DNA of 64,000 nucleotides from Saccharopolyspora aridisoli (GCF_004348445.1 NZ_SMKV01000014.1:62001-126000), one strand, 5' to 3'; positions 18,716 through 30,448 are shown, numbered from the stretch's first letter. Numbers and translations: made by a program. Notes: generated from the sequence alone by a model not told the origin.

Positions 18716-20665
18716 ATGGCCACCGAGGCGGGTGCGCCGGACCCCCGGCAGCGCCAATACGTGCTGCTGGTGGTGCTCGCCGTGATCGCCGGAACGTTCG
18801 CGGGCTGGTTCTTCGAGCTGCAGACGCCGGTGCTGTTGGGAGCGCTGACCACCGTGCTGGCGCTGACCGCCACCAGCGGTCAGGCGCTGCGCTCCGATCT
18901 GCGCAGGTTCGTGTGGCTGACGCCCGTGCTGGTGCTGATGATGGCCGTCGGGCCGATGTTGACCAAGGTCCCGGTGCTGGCCGGACTGGCCGTCGCGGTG
19001 GTCGTGTTCGGCACCGGGATGCTGCCCGCGCTGGGTGAGCACTACCGCATCGGCGGGCAGATCTTCGCCGCCGCGACCCTGGTGACCACCACGACCGGCA
19101 TCGGCAACGACCAGCCGTTCCTGATCCTGCTGGCCTCGACCGCCGCGGGCGGGCTGTTCGCGCTGCTGCTGCGGATGATCATCGGGGTCGGCGACCCCGG
19201 GCACGCGACCCGCGTCGCCGTGGCCCGGACGCTGCTGACACCCGGTCCCGGCGTGCTCGAATCAGCCGCCGCCGCGTGGCGCGCCGACGGTTCCAGCACC
19301 TGGCTCGGACAGGTCCTGGCGGGTTCGGCCCGCTTCCGCGCCGCCCGCGAGACGCTGCTCGCGCAAGCCCAGCAGAGCGACCGCATCGAGGCCGAACGGC
19401 TCCGCGAGATCGTCGCCGAGGCCGACCGGGTCGCCGCCGAGCTCGCCCGCGCGATCCGCTCCCGCGCCTGCACCGGCCTGCCGATGGCCGCCCGCCGCGC
19501 CCCCGCCCAGGCCGTCATCGCCCGGGGCGGCCGGCAGGACATGCCCGACGCCGTCGCCGGCGTGAACCAGGGCCTGGACCGGATCCGCGCCGCCGTGGTC
19601 GACCGCGACGAGAGCCCGGTGCCACCCGCCGAGGACGGCGCCCTGCGGGAACGGCTGCTGGGCGCGGTGCGCGCGCACCTGTCGTTCCGGTCCTCGCTGT
19701 TCCGGCACGCGCTGCGCTGCACGCTGGCGGTCGCGGTCGGCATGGTGATCGTGCTGCTGCTGCGCGACCCGTCGGCGTCGAGCCTGCTGCTCGCGCTGTA
19801 CGTGGTGCTCGCTCCGGCGGCGCGCGACAGCATGACCGGCGCGCTGGAACGCACCGGTGGCGCGGTGCTGGGCGTGACCGCCCTGGCCATCCTGATCACC
19901 CTGCTGCCGGGCGCCTACCTGCTGATCCCGCTGGTCATCGGCGGAATGCTGCTGAACATGCCGAGGCTGCGCGCCGAGTACCAGGCGGTGCTGGGCTGCG
20001 TGATCGTGATCACCGTGGTGGATCAGGCGATGGCGCTGGACCGCCCGCTGGTCAACGTCGGCATCAGCTTCGCGGCCAACACGGCGGTGGGCGCGGCGAT
20101 CGCGCTGATCGTCGGCTACGTGAGCTACCTCGTGCTGCCGAGCAGCATCGTGCCGGACGTGCGCGGCGCGGTCCGCTCCACCGTCTGGTCGGTCTCGGAG
20201 CTGCTGCGCAGCGTCCGCGCCTCCGGTCAGGGCGCCGATCTCCCGAGAGCGCTGCAGTCCGCGAACGTGCTAGCGCTGCGCCGCACCCAGGACCTGCTGG
20301 GCATGCCCGCGCTGCTGGACGGCACCGGCGAGGAGACCGACGACAACCACGCCACCCGCGCCGCGGCGATCGCGCTCGACGCGCTGCGCCAGGACGTCGC
20401 CACGCTGGCCTTCCGCCCCGCCGAGGAGCGCGAGGTCGCGGTTCCGGCGCTGCGCGCGGTCGACGACCTGCTCGGCGGCAAGTCCACGGCGAAGATCCCA
20501 GACATCCCGTCGAGCGGCGCACCGGCCTCGGAACTCCTCGCGAGCTCCCTGGTCGAGAACGCCCTCCACGCCCGCCAGGCCATCGACCGGACCTTCGGTT
20601 ACGACAACCCCTGGAAGAGCTACACGATCAGCTTCGTCCGCCCCGAACGCCTCCACATCCGCTAG
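18716..20665 (+). CDS. FUSC-family membrane protein (putative aromatic-acid-type exporter)
   Basis: From ATG18716 the product is about 649 residues. It has two bundles of transmembrane helices (about 15-165 and 345-490) around a cytosolic helical region rich in Arg/Ala/Glu (about 165-340) and a cytosolic C-terminal domain. This half-half layout is that of FUSC/YccS/AaeB-like proteins. The second bundle carries LFRHALRCTLAVAVGMV followed by LYVVLAPAARDSMTGALERTGG, the FUSC signature. Substrate is unknown. Its place inside the thiamine block may mean nothing: orientation is convergent with thiG, and a strong hairpin separates them. Confidence 0.8.
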   Translation: MATEAGAPDPRQRQYVLLVVLAVIAGTFAGWFFELQTPVLLGALTTVLALTATSGQALRSDLRRFVWLTPVLVLMMAVGPMLTKVPVLAGLAVAVVVFGTGMLPALGEHYRIGGQIFAAATLVTTTTGIGNDQPFLILLASTAAGGLFALLLRMIIGVGDPGHATRVAVARTLLTPGPGVLESAAAAWRADGSSTWLGQVLAGSARFRAARETLLAQAQQSDRIEAERLREIVAEADRVAAELARAIRSRACTGLPMAARRAPAQAVIARGGRQDMPDAVAGVNQGLDRIRAAVVDRDESPVPPAEDGALRERLLGAVRAHLSFRSSLFRHALRCTLAVAVGMVIVLLLRDPSASSLLLALYVVLAPAARDSMTGALERTGGAVLGVTALAILITLLPGAYLLIPLVIGGMLLNMPRLRAEYQAVLGCVIVITVVDQAMALDRPLVNVGISFAANTAVGAAIALIVGYVSYLVLPSSIVPDVRGAVRSTVWSVSELLRSVRASGQGADLPRALQSANVLALRRTQDLLGMPALLDGTGEETDDNHATRAAAIALDALRQDVATLAFRPAEEREVAVPALRAVDDLLGGKSTAKIPDIPSSGAPASELLASSLVENALHARQAIDRTFGYDNPWKSYTISFVRPERLHIR

Positions 20666-20693
20666 GCCGGGACTCCCGAACCCCGCGCGAAGT

Positions 20694-20737
20694 CCGACCG
20701 CCGGGTTGGGTTCGCACAACCCCGACCCGGCGGTCGG
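20694..20737. terminator. Bidirectional hairpin between the FUSC gene and thiG
   Basis: Arms CCGACCGCCGGGTTGGGTT and AACCCCGACCCGGCGGTCGG pair almost completely around a 5-nt loop. It is 28 nt past the FUSC stop and about 180 nt past the thiG stop. The remaining sequence to 20916 shows no gene. Confidence 0.8.
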
Positions 20738-20916
20738 TCAGACGCCGTAGTCCCCAGTTGCGGGGATGTCCCATCGCCATCGGCCCCCGATGCGCGAGGC
20801 TCCGCATGAACGGGCAGCAGACCTGCGAGATCAGAGCGCACGTCGTCGGCGACCTTCGACCTCTTGCTCACCGATTCGACGGAGCTGGTGAACCGCGTGG
20901 TCGACGCGGCCCGTGG

Positions 20917-23005
<2,089 letters not shown>

Positions 23006-23007
23006 GC

Positions 23008-23101
23008 TCCCTGCGCCGGCATGACCCGGATCAGGTTCGACGGTCGGAGCCCTGCGCTCCCTCTCAGCCCGGTCCGCCGGGCTCCCGTGCTCACCACCGT
23101 C
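23008..23101 (-). promoter_or_regulatory. TPP riboswitch upstream of thiOSG
   Basis: Read on the minus strand: GAGCACGGGAGCCC, GGGCTGAGAGGGAGCG, a P3 arm, then GAACCTGATCCGGGTCATGCCGG and CGCAGGGAGC directly before GTG23005. The CTGAGA and ACCTGAT-N-GGTCATGCC-GC-GGGA cores are intact. The last purines are the only candidate ribosome-binding site, so TPP should block translation of thiO and, through coupling, thiS and thiG. Confidence 0.95.
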
Positions 23102-23239
23102 CACCGTACCCGTCAACAGATCGCGACGTCAGCGTCTGGTCCGGTGGGACTCTTGCCGGGCTGTGCGGGTGGCGGAAACACCGAGGGGGCAAGGTCGGGT
23201 CCCGCACCAGCAGCGGCTACGTCGCTCTTCCGCAACAGC

Positions 23240-23245
23240 TAGGCT
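23240..23245 (+). promoter_or_regulatory. -10 element TAGGCT, leaderless start for thiE
   Basis: The hexamer ends 6 nt before ATG23252 and there is no Shine-Dalgarno. No riboswitch lies on this strand. Confidence 0.45.
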
Positions 23246-23251
23246 GGGCTC

Positions 23252-23923
23252 ATGCCTGGTTTGGACGGCTTCGGGATCCGCGCGCGCCTCGCCGAGGCGA
23301 AGTTGTACCTGTGCACCGACGCTCGCAGGGAGCGAGGTGACCTCGCGGAGTTCGCCGACGCCGCGCTCGACGGTGGTGTCGACATCATCCAGCTGCGCGA
23401 CAAGGGCCCGAGCGGTGCTCCGCTGGAGGCCCGCCACGAGCTCGCCGCGCTGGAGGTGCTGGCCGAGGCCTGCGTGCGGCACGGCGCTCTGCTGGCGGTC
23501 AACGACCGCGCGGACGTCGCGATGGCCGCGGAGGCCGACGTGCTGCACCTGGGCCAGGACGACCTGCCGGTGGACGTCGCCCGCCGCATCATCGGCGACC
23601 ATGTGGTGATCGGCCGCTCCACGCACGACACCGCCCAGGCCGACTCGGCGGCGACCGAACGAGGCGTGGACTACTTCTGCACCGGGCCGGTGTGGACGAC
23701 TCCGACCAAGCCCGGGCGTCCCGCTGCGGGCATCGAGCTGGTCCGGCACACCGCCGAGCACCGGGGGCACGGCCGTCCGTGGTTCGCCATCGGCGGCATC
23801 GGTCCGGAGAACCTCGACGAGGCGATCGAGGCAGGGGCCGAGCGCATCGTGGTGGTCCGCGCGATCACCGAGGCCGACGATCCCACAGCCGCCGCCCGCG
23901 ACCTCCGGTCGCGGCTCCCCTGA
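23252..23923 (+). CDS. thiE: Thiamine-phosphate synthase ThiE
   Basis: The 223-residue TIM-barrel enzyme joins HMP-PP and thiazole phosphate to thiamine phosphate, the step that uses the products of ThiD and ThiG. Motifs are [65 protein letters not shown] and [12 protein letters not shown]. It is divergent from thiOSG across about 150 bp that contain the thiOSG riboswitch. It ends at a bidirectional terminator. Confidence 0.97.
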   Translation: MPGLDGFGIRARLAEAKLYLCTDARRERGDLAEFADAALDGGVDIIQLRDKGPSGAPLEARHELAALEVLAEACVRHGALLAVNDRADVAMAAEADVLHLGQDDLPVDVARRIIGDHVVIGRSTHDTAQADSAATERGVDYFCTGPVWTTPTKPGRPAAGIELVRHTAEHRGHGRPWFAIGGIGPENLDEAIEAGAERIVVVRAITEADDPTAAARDLRSRLP

Positions 23924-23934
23924 CCTGACGACGA

Positions 23935-23970
23935 ACGACCCCCCGGGACCGAAGATCCCGGGGGGGTCGT
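23935..23970. terminator. Bidirectional terminator between thiE and the serine protease gene
   Basis: Arms ACGACCCCCCGGGA and TCCCGGGGGGGTCGT surround a 7-nt loop. It is 11 nt past the thiE stop and 40 nt past the stop of the convergent protease gene. Confidence 0.85.
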
Positions 23971-24010
23971 CGCGGCGTGAGCTGGTGTCAGCGGGAACCG
24001 CCGTCACCGA

Positions 24011-25135
24011 TCACTGGGTCAGCAGGGAGACGCCGTAGGCCGACAGGGCCTCGTTGACCGGCTGGAAGTAGGTCGTGCCACCGCTGGTGCAGTCGCCCGA
24101 ACCACCCGAGGTCATGCCCTGCGCCTGGTCGCCCGAGATGAACGATCCACCGGAGTCGCCCGGCTCGGCGCAGACGTCGGTGCGGGTCAGACCCTCGACG
24201 GTGCCCTGCTCGTACTGCACGGACTGGTTCTTGGCCTCCAGCGTGCCGCAGTGCCAGCCGGTGGTGGAACCGGAGCGGCAGATCGACGCGCCCTCCGAGG
24301 CCTCCGTGGAACCGGCCACGGCCACCGTGCCGCCGCTGTAGTCGTTCACCGCGGCCTGCGGGCTGTCATCGGTGCCGACGGAGATGAAGGAGTGGTCATC
24401 ACCCGGGAAGGACGAGCCCTCGAAGGTGCCGCTGGGCTCGGTGGTGGTGTCGCCCGTGCCGCCGCAGTGGCCGGCGGAGACGAACCCGCCCTCCACGGCG
24501 AAACCGACGGAGCAGCGAGCGCCGCTGCCGATGTAGTAGGCGTTGCCGCCCACCACGTCCATCAGCGTCCGGGGCTGCTCCTGCGACTCGACGACCTTCA
24601 CCGCCTCGGCGGGCACGCCTGCGGCCTGCGCGAACTGCGCGGCCTCGGCGGCGGCACCCGGCTTGACGGTGACGACGACGGCGTTCTGCTCGTTGCTGGC
24701 GTACCAGCCGGTGACGCTCTTCGGCGCCTGCGCCTTGCCCGCGTTGAGACCGTCGACGACGCCGTTGAGCTGCTTGGCGCTGAAGGCGACCTGGCGGACC
24801 TCTGCACCGGCGGCGCGGACCTGCTCGGAGCGGGCCGCGTCGGTCACGCCGACCACGAGCTTGCCCGTCGCGGCGTCGAAGTAGGCACCGCCGAAGGAGT
24901 CGGCCAACGCGTCGCGCAGGGTGCTCTCGGTGCGCTGAGCGGCGGCTTCGAGCTGGAGCCGGTCGAGGGCCTGCTCCTCGGTGAGGCCGAGGTCGCGCTG
25001 CATCGCGTCGAGCAGCGTGCCCGCCACCGGGATGGCGTTGGGTGCGGTGGCGGTGGCCGGCATGGTCAGCGCGGCGACCGTGCCCGCGGTGACCAGGACG
25101 GTCCCGGCAATGCGAGCCGCGAGTCTACGTTTCAT
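24011..25135 (-). CDS. Secreted streptogrisin/alpha-lytic-type serine protease (S1E)
   Basis: The 374-residue preproenzyme has a signal peptide (about 1-30, ending near TATA), an alpha-lytic-type folding prodomain (about 40-185) and a mature chymotrypsin-fold protease from about residue 190. The catalytic triad is H223 (SAGHCG), probably D247 (GDDHSF) and S328 (EPGDSGGS). Cysteines at 208/224, 286/296 and 322/349 fit the three disulfides of streptogrisins. GGNAYYIGSGARCSVGF marks the mature N-terminus. Prodomain and protease match the family length. It is monocistronic and likely a nutritional exoprotease. Confidence 0.95.
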   Translation of the reverse strand: MKRRLAARIAGTVLVTAGTVAALTMPATATAPNAIPVAGTLLDAMQRDLGLTEEQALDRLQLEAAAQRTESTLRDALADSFGGAYFDAATGKLVVGVTDAARSEQVRAAGAEVRQVAFSAKQLNGVVDGLNAGKAQAPKSVTGWYASNEQNAVVVTVKPGAAAEAAQFAQAAGVPAEAVKVVESQEQPRTLMDVVGGNAYYIGSGARCSVGFAVEGGFVSAGHCGGTGDTTTEPSGTFEGSSFPGDDHSFISVGTDDSPQAAVNDYSGGTVAVAGSTEASEGASICRSGSTTGWHCGTLEAKNQSVQYEQGTVEGLTRTDVCAEPGDSGGSFISGDQAQGMTSGGSGDCTSGGTTYFQPVNEALSAYGVSLLTQ

Positions 25136-25298
25136 CTCGTGTCTCCCTTGTGATGACCTGATCTCTCAAGGCCCCGTCGCCGGTCCAGTATCAGATTTCC
25201 TCAGGGGAATCACATCCAGCTTTTAGCGCAATGTGCGCGAACAACTCCGATTGATCCTCGATCAACAGCGGAATTAGAGCATTCACCGTTTTTCGCAC

Positions 25299-26102
25299 TT
25301 ATTCGAGCGTTAGTCCCGGAACGATCGACTCGGGTGCCGATTCTGTGGTCGGGGATCGCGTGGAGGGCGAACCGGTCCTGCTCGGCTGCTGCACCGGCGG
25401 CTCGCTCGGGACGGGTTGCTGCGAACCGGTCGGCGGAGCGGGTCGCTGCGGCGACGGAGTCTCGCTGCTCGGCACCCGTTGACTGGTCATCTGCTCGGAT
25501 GGCTCGACCTCGACCGGATCCCGCGGCGCGGGCTGGAGCACCCGGCCGAGCGTCGTGCCGTCACCACCCGACAGCGGGCGGCCGGTGATGCCCTCCAAGC
25601 CCGTCACCAGCAGCATGCTCACCGCGAACACCGCCACGCAGGTCGCGCCGACCAGGGTCCAGCGCCCCCACCTGCGGCGGGACACCGGCGGGGAGAGCAC
25701 GGTCCGGGTGCTGGAACGCTCGGCGGCCGGTTCCTCGACGGCTTCGCCTCCCGGCCACTGCAAGCCAGTGACCTGGATCTTCCGGGTCGCCTCCTCGGTC
25801 CCGGCGACTTGGCCGGACTGGCTCCGGCGCTGCCGCAGCACCGAGGCCCGAGCGGCGGCGACCACCGCCTTCTCCCTGGTCTTCTCGATCGACCGCTGGT
25901 AGAGCGCGCCACCGATCGTGATGATCACGCTGGTCAGTCCCGCGCCCACGACGGTTCCCGCGACCCCGAGCCGCGAGCCCAGGAACGCCGCCGTCACCGA
26001 CGCCAGCGCCGCGCCACCGACCTGCGCCGGTGACACCTGCGTCTTCTTCTCCCTCAGCTCCTCCGGCTGATCTTCAGCCGAATCCGCTGCACCCCTCGCC
26101 AT
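25299..26102 (-). CDS. Hypothetical two-helix membrane protein with Pro/Ser-rich tail
   Basis: The product is 267 residues from ATG26102, or 270 from GTG26111. The first half has a Gly/Ala-rich hydrophobic segment (about 30-70, AALASVTAAFLGSRLGVAG and VIITIGGALYQRS) that may form a hairpin or two helices. A basic cytosolic segment follows (REKAVVAAARASVLRQRRS). A clear transmembrane helix is near 150-172 (WTLVGATCVAVFAVSMLLV). The last 90 residues are Pro/Ser/Gln-rich and presumably outside. I recognise no enzymatic domain. The start is uncertain because GAGGG lies only 2 nt before the ATG. Confidence 0.65.
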   Translation of the reverse strand: MARGAADSAEDQPEELREKKTQVSPAQVGGAALASVTAAFLGSRLGVAGTVVGAGLTSVIITIGGALYQRSIEKTREKAVVAAARASVLRQRRSQSGQVAGTEEATRKIQVTGLQWPGGEAVEEPAAERSSTRTVLSPPVSRRRWGRWTLVGATCVAVFAVSMLLVTGLEGITGRPLSGGDGTTLGRVLQPAPRDPVEVEPSEQMTSQRVPSSETPSPQRPAPPTGSQQPVPSEPPVQQPSRTGSPSTRSPTTESAPESIVPGLTLE

Positions 26103-26258
26103 TTCCCTCACACACGCAATTGGAGTTGCACATCTGCAACACCAACGCGCGCACCGGGTCGAATTTCTCCGCCTCGGCCACTTTCGTGAGGACTCCCACG
26201 ACGTGTAACGAAAAGCGGTGTCACTGCGCGAGAACGCGATCGCGCACCGTTGCGGGAA

Positions 26259-27014
26259 TCAAGCGGGAGGGTTGAGTCGCGCGACGAACTTGTACCGGTC
26301 ACCGCGGTAGATGGAGCGGACCCATTCGACCGGGCGACCTTCGGTGTCGAACGAGTGCCGGGACAGCAGCAGCATCGGCAGACCCACGTCGGAGCCGAGC
26401 AGTTCGGCCTCCTCCGGGCTGGCCAGGGCGGTCTCGATGGTCTCCTCGGCGTGCCCGAGCTCGACCTCGAAGGTCTCCCGCAGCACCTGGTAGAGCGATC
26501 CGCCTGACTCCAGCTTCGCGGTGAGTCCGCGGAAGCGGGCCAGCGGCAGGTGCGTGGTCTCTATGGCCATCGGTTCGGCGTCGGCCAACCGCAGCCTGCG
26601 CAGCCGCAGCACGGCGGAACCGGCCTTGGTGCCCAGCAGGACGGCGAGCTCCTCATCGGCGGCTTCCTCGACGACCTCCAGCAGCCGGGAGGTCGGCTGC
26701 CTGCCCTGGGCGCGCATGTCCTCGGTGTAGGAGGACAGCTGGAGCCGCTGAGCGACCTTGGGCTTGGCGGCGAAGGTGCCCTTGCCCTGCACGCGGAGCA
26801 GCCGGCCTTCGACGGTCAGTTCGGCCAGCGCCTGGCGGACGGTGGTGCGCGAGACGTCGAACTCGGTGGCCAGCGAACGCTCGGTCGGGATCGGTGAACC
26901 GGGCGGCATCGACCTGAGCAGGTCGAGCAGGTGCTGCTTGAGCCCCCAGTACTTCGGTTCCCGTGGCGCGCGGCCCTGCGAATCCGCCCCGCCGGACACG
27001 GTCGTGTCGAGCAT
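26259..27014 (-). CDS. dasR: GntR/HutC-family regulator, DasR orthologue
   Basis: The 251-residue protein has an N-terminal winged helix (about 20-90) and a C-terminal UTRA effector domain. Resemblance to Streptomyces DasR is high in both parts: [76 protein letters not shown] and [20 protein letters not shown]. DasR represses GlcNAc uptake and catabolism genes and is released by GlcN-6-P. ATG27014 has AGGAGGAACG just upstream. It is divergent from the SIS gene, whose promoter carries two dre-like sites. Confidence 0.92.
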   Translation of the reverse strand: MLDTTVSGGADSQGRAPREPKYWGLKQHLLDLLRSMPPGSPIPTERSLATEFDVSRTTVRQALAELTVEGRLLRVQGKGTFAAKPKVAQRLQLSSYTEDMRAQGRQPTSRLLEVVEEAADEELAVLLGTKAGSAVLRLRRLRLADAEPMAIETTHLPLARFRGLTAKLESGGSLYQVLRETFEVELGHAEETIETALASPEEAELLGSDVGLPMLLLSRHSFDTEGRPVEWVRSIYRGDRYKFVARLNPPA

Positions 27015-27235
27015 CGTTCCTCCTACCCGCCGCAGCCTGACCTCCGAGCATGCCCGACCGCGCGGCCTCGCGAAACGCGTCTCCGGCAGATCGTTCGCAC
27101 TGATCAATTCAGACTTCGGTGGCGTGCACATTACGCCAATTCCTGTTGACGATGAGTGTCGCTCACCACATTCCGTGACGCCCTGGGGGCCGTGGTGAAG
27201 CCGACCACCGGACGCACGGTGGTGCTCTCCGGTTC

Positions 27236-27264
27236 CAGACCAGGTAGAATTGGTCTGGACCTTA
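27236..27264 (+). promoter_or_regulatory. Two dre-like DasR sites around a -10 element
   Basis: Site 1 (about 27231-27247, minus reading CCTGGTCTGGAACC) and site 2 (27249-27263, ATTGGTCTGGACCTT) both resemble ACTGGTCTAGACCACT, matching about 10-11 of 16 positions including the TGGTCT half. The -10 hexamer TAGAAT (27245-27250) lies between and partly inside them, so DasR binding would block initiation. Match counts are by eye. Confidence 0.7.
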
Positions 27265-27282
27265 TGGAAGGGATGGGCCGAG

Positions 27283-28323
27283 ATGTCCGCCACCCCCGGC
27301 ACCCACATGAAGCACGAGATCGGCCAGCAACCCGCGATCTTCGCGGACCTGCTGGCCGCCCAGGAGCAGTTCGCAGAGGTCGCGGCGGTCGTCGCCGAAC
27401 GCCGCCCGCGGTTCGCGCTGCTCGCGGCGCGCGGCTCCAGCGACCACGCCGCGCTGTACGCGAAGTACCTGATCGAGGTGCTCCTGCAACTGCCCGTCGG
27501 CCTGACCTCCCCCTCGACCACCACGCTCTACGGTGCGCGACCCGACCTCACCGACGTGCTGATGCTGACCGTCAGCCAGAGCGGCGGCTCCCCCGACCTG
27601 GTCGCGGTCACCGAGTCCGGCCGGGCCAGCGGCGCGCTCACCGTGGCGGTCACCAACACCACCGACTCCCCGCTCACCTCGGCCGCCGAGCTGTCGCTGA
27701 ACATCCGCGCCGGCGCGGAGCAGGCGGTCGCCGCCACCAAGACCTACAGCGCAACGCTGCTGGCGTTGTACCTGCTCATCGATGCCATTCGCGGCGGAGG
27801 CGCCGCCCTGGCCCGAACCCTCCCCGACCTCGCGGCCACCACGCTCGCCGACGCCGCCGACCCGGTGGAGGAGGCCGTGCAGCGGTACCGCTTCGCCGGC
27901 CGGATGGTCACCACCGGACGCGGGTACTCGCTGGCGACCGCGCACGAGGCAGCGCTGAAGCTGGCCGAGACCAGCTACCTGTCGGCCCGCTCCTACAGCG
28001 GCGCGGACCTGCTGCACGGACCGGTCGCCGCCATCGATGCGGAGACCGCCGTGCTCGCGCTGTGCAGCGCGGGCTTGGGCGGCGAGTCGACGCGCGAGGT
28101 CGTCGAGGCCGTGCACCAGCGCGGCGCCGACATCTGCGCGATCGGCTCAGCGGCGGCGAAGATCCCGGCCTCGCACCGGATCCCGGTCCCGGAATCGGCC
28201 GAGGAGGTCGCTCCGATCCTGGAGATCCTGCCCGCCCAGCAGCTGGCCCTTGGCCTGGCGCTGGCCAGGGGCATCGACCCCGACAACCCCCGCGGCCTGC
28301 AGAAGGTCACCAAGACGACGTGA
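27283..28323 (+). CDS. SIS-domain sugar isomerase/deaminase-like protein (GlmS/AgaS C-terminal type)
   Basis: The 346-residue protein has two SIS domains, as in the isomerase half of GlmS but without the glutaminase domain. Motifs are [18 protein letters not shown] in SIS-1, the phosphate-binding [34 protein letters not shown], and the second SIS with [19 protein letters not shown]. It probably acts as a GlcN-6-P deaminase/isomerase in GlcNAc catabolism, inferred from domain type and from its DasR-controlled promoter. ATG27283 has AAGGGA about 10 nt upstream. It ends 11 bp from the stop of the convergent amidohydrolase gene. Confidence 0.85.
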   Translation: MSATPGTHMKHEIGQQPAIFADLLAAQEQFAEVAAVVAERRPRFALLAARGSSDHAALYAKYLIEVLLQLPVGLTSPSTTTLYGARPDLTDVLMLTVSQSGGSPDLVAVTESGRASGALTVAVTNTTDSPLTSAAELSLNIRAGAEQAVAATKTYSATLLALYLLIDAIRGGGAALARTLPDLAATTLADAADPVEEAVQRYRFAGRMVTTGRGYSLATAHEAALKLAETSYLSARSYSGADLLHGPVAAIDAETAVLALCSAGLGGESTREVVEAVHQRGADICAIGSAAAKIPASHRIPVPESAEEVAPILEILPAQQLALGLALARGIDPDNPRGLQKVTKTT

Positions 28324-28334
28324 CCTCCTAGGGA

Positions 28335-29177
28335 TCAGAGGTCGTAGATCTCGCGGGCGGTGGTGTCGAAGACCGCCGTCCGCTCCGCATCGCTGAGCCC
28401 GGTGGTGAGGTCCTTGGCCACGCCGAGGACCTCGGCGTAGGACGCGGCGAGCAGGCAGACCGGCCAGTCGGAGCCGAACATGATCCGGCTCGGCCCGAAC
28501 GCCTCCAGCACCACCTCGGCGTAGGAGCGCAGCCGGGACGGGTCCGGCTGCGCCGCCCAGTCGTCCTGGGTGACCAGGCCGGACAGCTTGCAGACGACGT
28601 TCGGGTGCGCGGCGAGCGCGCGGATCCGGCTCGCCCACGGTTCGAGCTCTCCGGCGGCCACGTCCGGTTTCGCGCAGTGGTCGAGCACGAACGTCATCTG
28701 CGGGAACTGCCCGGCGGCCTTGATCGCGGCGGGCAGCTGGTGCGGGCGGACGAGCAGCTCGTAGAGCAACCCGGAGTCCTCCACCGCGCCGAGCCCGGCC
28801 AGCACGTCCGGCCTGATCAGCCAGTCCGGGTCGGGCTCGTCCTCGACCTGGTGCCGGATGCCGCGCAGCCAGCCGCCGGAGGGATGGGTCTGCAACCGGC
28901 CGATCCGCTCGCGGGCGTCCTTGGCGGTGAGGTCGACCCAGCCGACGACCGCGGCCACCCGGTCGACGGTCTCGGCCAGCACCAGCATCTCGGGGGTTTC
29001 GTCCGGGTCGGCGACCGTCTGCACGAGCACGGTCGCGTCCACCGAGGTTCCGCGCATCGCGGCCTGCAGGTCAGCCGGGCGGAAGTCGCAGCGCAGCGGA
29101 TCCATCTCCGTGCCGGTCATCCAAGGCAGGTCGCGAACGTCGAGGTCCCACAGGTGGTGGTGGGTGTCCACGGTCAT
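28335..29177 (-). CDS. Amidohydrolase-2 family metal-dependent hydrolase (lactonase-like)
   Basis: The 280-residue TIM-barrel protein is of the COG3618 type. The N-terminal metal motif is DTHHHLWD (4-11). Later motifs are GWVDLTA, LRGIRHQVEDEPDP, FVLDHCAKPD and FGSDWPVC, the last with the conserved catalytic Asp. Relatives include L-fuconolactonase and other sugar-lactone hydrolases. The substrate is unknown. It lies between the SIS gene and the GlcNAc kinase but on the opposite strand, so its link to amino sugars is positional only. GGAGG is 6 nt before ATG29177. Confidence 0.85.
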   Translation of the reverse strand: MTVDTHHHLWDLDVRDLPWMTGTEMDPLRCDFRPADLQAAMRGTSVDATVLVQTVADPDETPEMLVLAETVDRVAAVVGWVDLTAKDARERIGRLQTHPSGGWLRGIRHQVEDEPDPDWLIRPDVLAGLGAVEDSGLLYELLVRPHQLPAAIKAAGQFPQMTFVLDHCAKPDVAAGELEPWASRIRALAAHPNVVCKLSGLVTQDDWAAQPDPSRLRSYAEVVLEAFGPSRIMFGSDWPVCLLAASYAEVLGVAKDLTTGLSDAERTAVFDTTAREIYDL

Positions 29178-29376
29178 CGAGAGCCTCCGCGAATGTCCAC
29201 ATCAGACTGAACGCGGCAGGCGCTCGTACAGGCCTCGCCCATGTTGTCTCTTCTCCCCGACGGATGGAACGACGTGTCGATGTATATCGGCTCACCGCTT
29301 CGGAGACCAGGGCTCGAATTGGCCACTTCCCGTCGCGGCGCCCGCCGATCGCGCCGCGCGAGAGTACAAAGAGCGC

Positions 29377-30318
29377 ATGCACGGTGATGACACGGCCCTC
29401 GTCCTCGGGCTGGACGTCGGCGGCACCAGCAGTCGCGCGCTGGTCAGCGACCTGACCGGCCGGGTGCTGGGCACCGGTGAAGCGGCCGGCGGCAACCCGA
29501 ACTCGCACCCCGCGCCCGACGCGGTCGCGCAGATGGCCGGCGCCGCCCGCGATGCGCTCGGTGGCCAGGACCCGGCTGCGGTGCGCGGATGCGTGCTCGG
29601 CATGGCCGGTGTGAGCAAGATGGCCGATCCCGCGTTCGGCGAGTTCTTCCGCAGCGAGTGGGCTCGGCTCGGGTTGGGCTGCGAGACCACGCCGGTCAGC
29701 GACGGCGTGGTCGCCTTCGCCGCGGGTACTCCGGAGCCGCGGGGCACGGTGCTCATCGCCGGTACCGGCGCGGTCGCCGAACGCGTCGAGGACCACCGCA
29801 CGGCGGCCACCATCGGCGGTTGGGGCTGGTTGCTGGGCGACGAGGGTTCGGCCTACTGGCTGGGCCGCGAAGCCGTTCGCGCCACCCTGCGCGCGCTGGA
29901 ACGCGGCGCCCCGGTGGAGGGGCTGGTCGAGGCGGTGTGCGGCCACCTCGGCGCTGTTGCGGAGCGCAAGGCGGTGATCGTTGCGGCCAACGCGCGCGAC
30001 CCGATCCGCCTCGCCGAGCTCGCACCGCTGGTCACGGTCGCGGAGGACGACGCGGCCGAGGACATCGTGCACCGCGCCGCGGTCCTGCTGGCCGACACGG
30101 CGGCGACGGCCCGGCCGGATCCGCACTCCCCGGTCGTCCTGGCCGGTGGCCTGCTCCACCCGGGCAACCGCATCGGCCAAGCCCTGCGCGCCGAGCTCGA
30201 AGCCCGCTCCTGGCCGGAACCCCGCACCGCGGGCCCCGGCGCAGCAGCAGCCGCCTGGCTAGCCGCCCTGCCCCTCGCGCAAGACCCCGTCACCCTCCAC
30301 AAAACCCTCCTCGGCTGA
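29377..30318 (+). CDS. nagK: N-acetylglucosamine kinase, BadF/BadG/BcrA family
   Basis: The 313-residue ASKHA-fold kinase has phosphate-1 motif LGLDVGGTSSRALVSDLTGR at the N-terminus, phosphate-2 around GTVLIAGTGAVAE, the GGWGWLLGDEGSAYWLG segment diagnostic of eukaryotic-type NAGK and actinobacterial GlcNAc kinases, and VVLAGGLLHPGN as the adenosine motif. It would make GlcNAc-6-P from GlcNAc taken up by an ABC route or released inside the cell. Downstream nagA is not in the window. One weak dre-like half-site (GGAGACCAG) lies upstream. MHGDDTALVL was taken as the start because upstream codons are unlike the family. Confidence 0.85.
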   Translation: MHGDDTALVLGLDVGGTSSRALVSDLTGRVLGTGEAAGGNPNSHPAPDAVAQMAGAARDALGGQDPAAVRGCVLGMAGVSKMADPAFGEFFRSEWARLGLGCETTPVSDGVVAFAAGTPEPRGTVLIAGTGAVAERVEDHRTAATIGGWGWLLGDEGSAYWLGREAVRATLRALERGAPVEGLVEAVCGHLGAVAERKAVIVAANARDPIRLAELAPLVTVAEDDAAEDIVHRAAVLLADTAATARPDPHSPVVLAGGLLHPGNRIGQALRAELEARSWPEPRTAGPGAAAAAWLAALPLAQDPVTLHKTLLG

Positions 30319-30448
30319 GGCCGACCGGGCGGAACACCCGGTGATCCGGTCACTGATCACGGCGGTACTCCGGGTCACCGGGGCACGGTCGATCACGGCC
30401 GGGCGGGAGCCGTGGACCGGTGCGGTCGGGGGTGTGGTTCGGGTGGGG

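Noticed and set aside
29283..29330. Third dre site upstream of nagK
   Set aside because: Only the half GGAGACCAG matches; the other half of the palindrome is absent.
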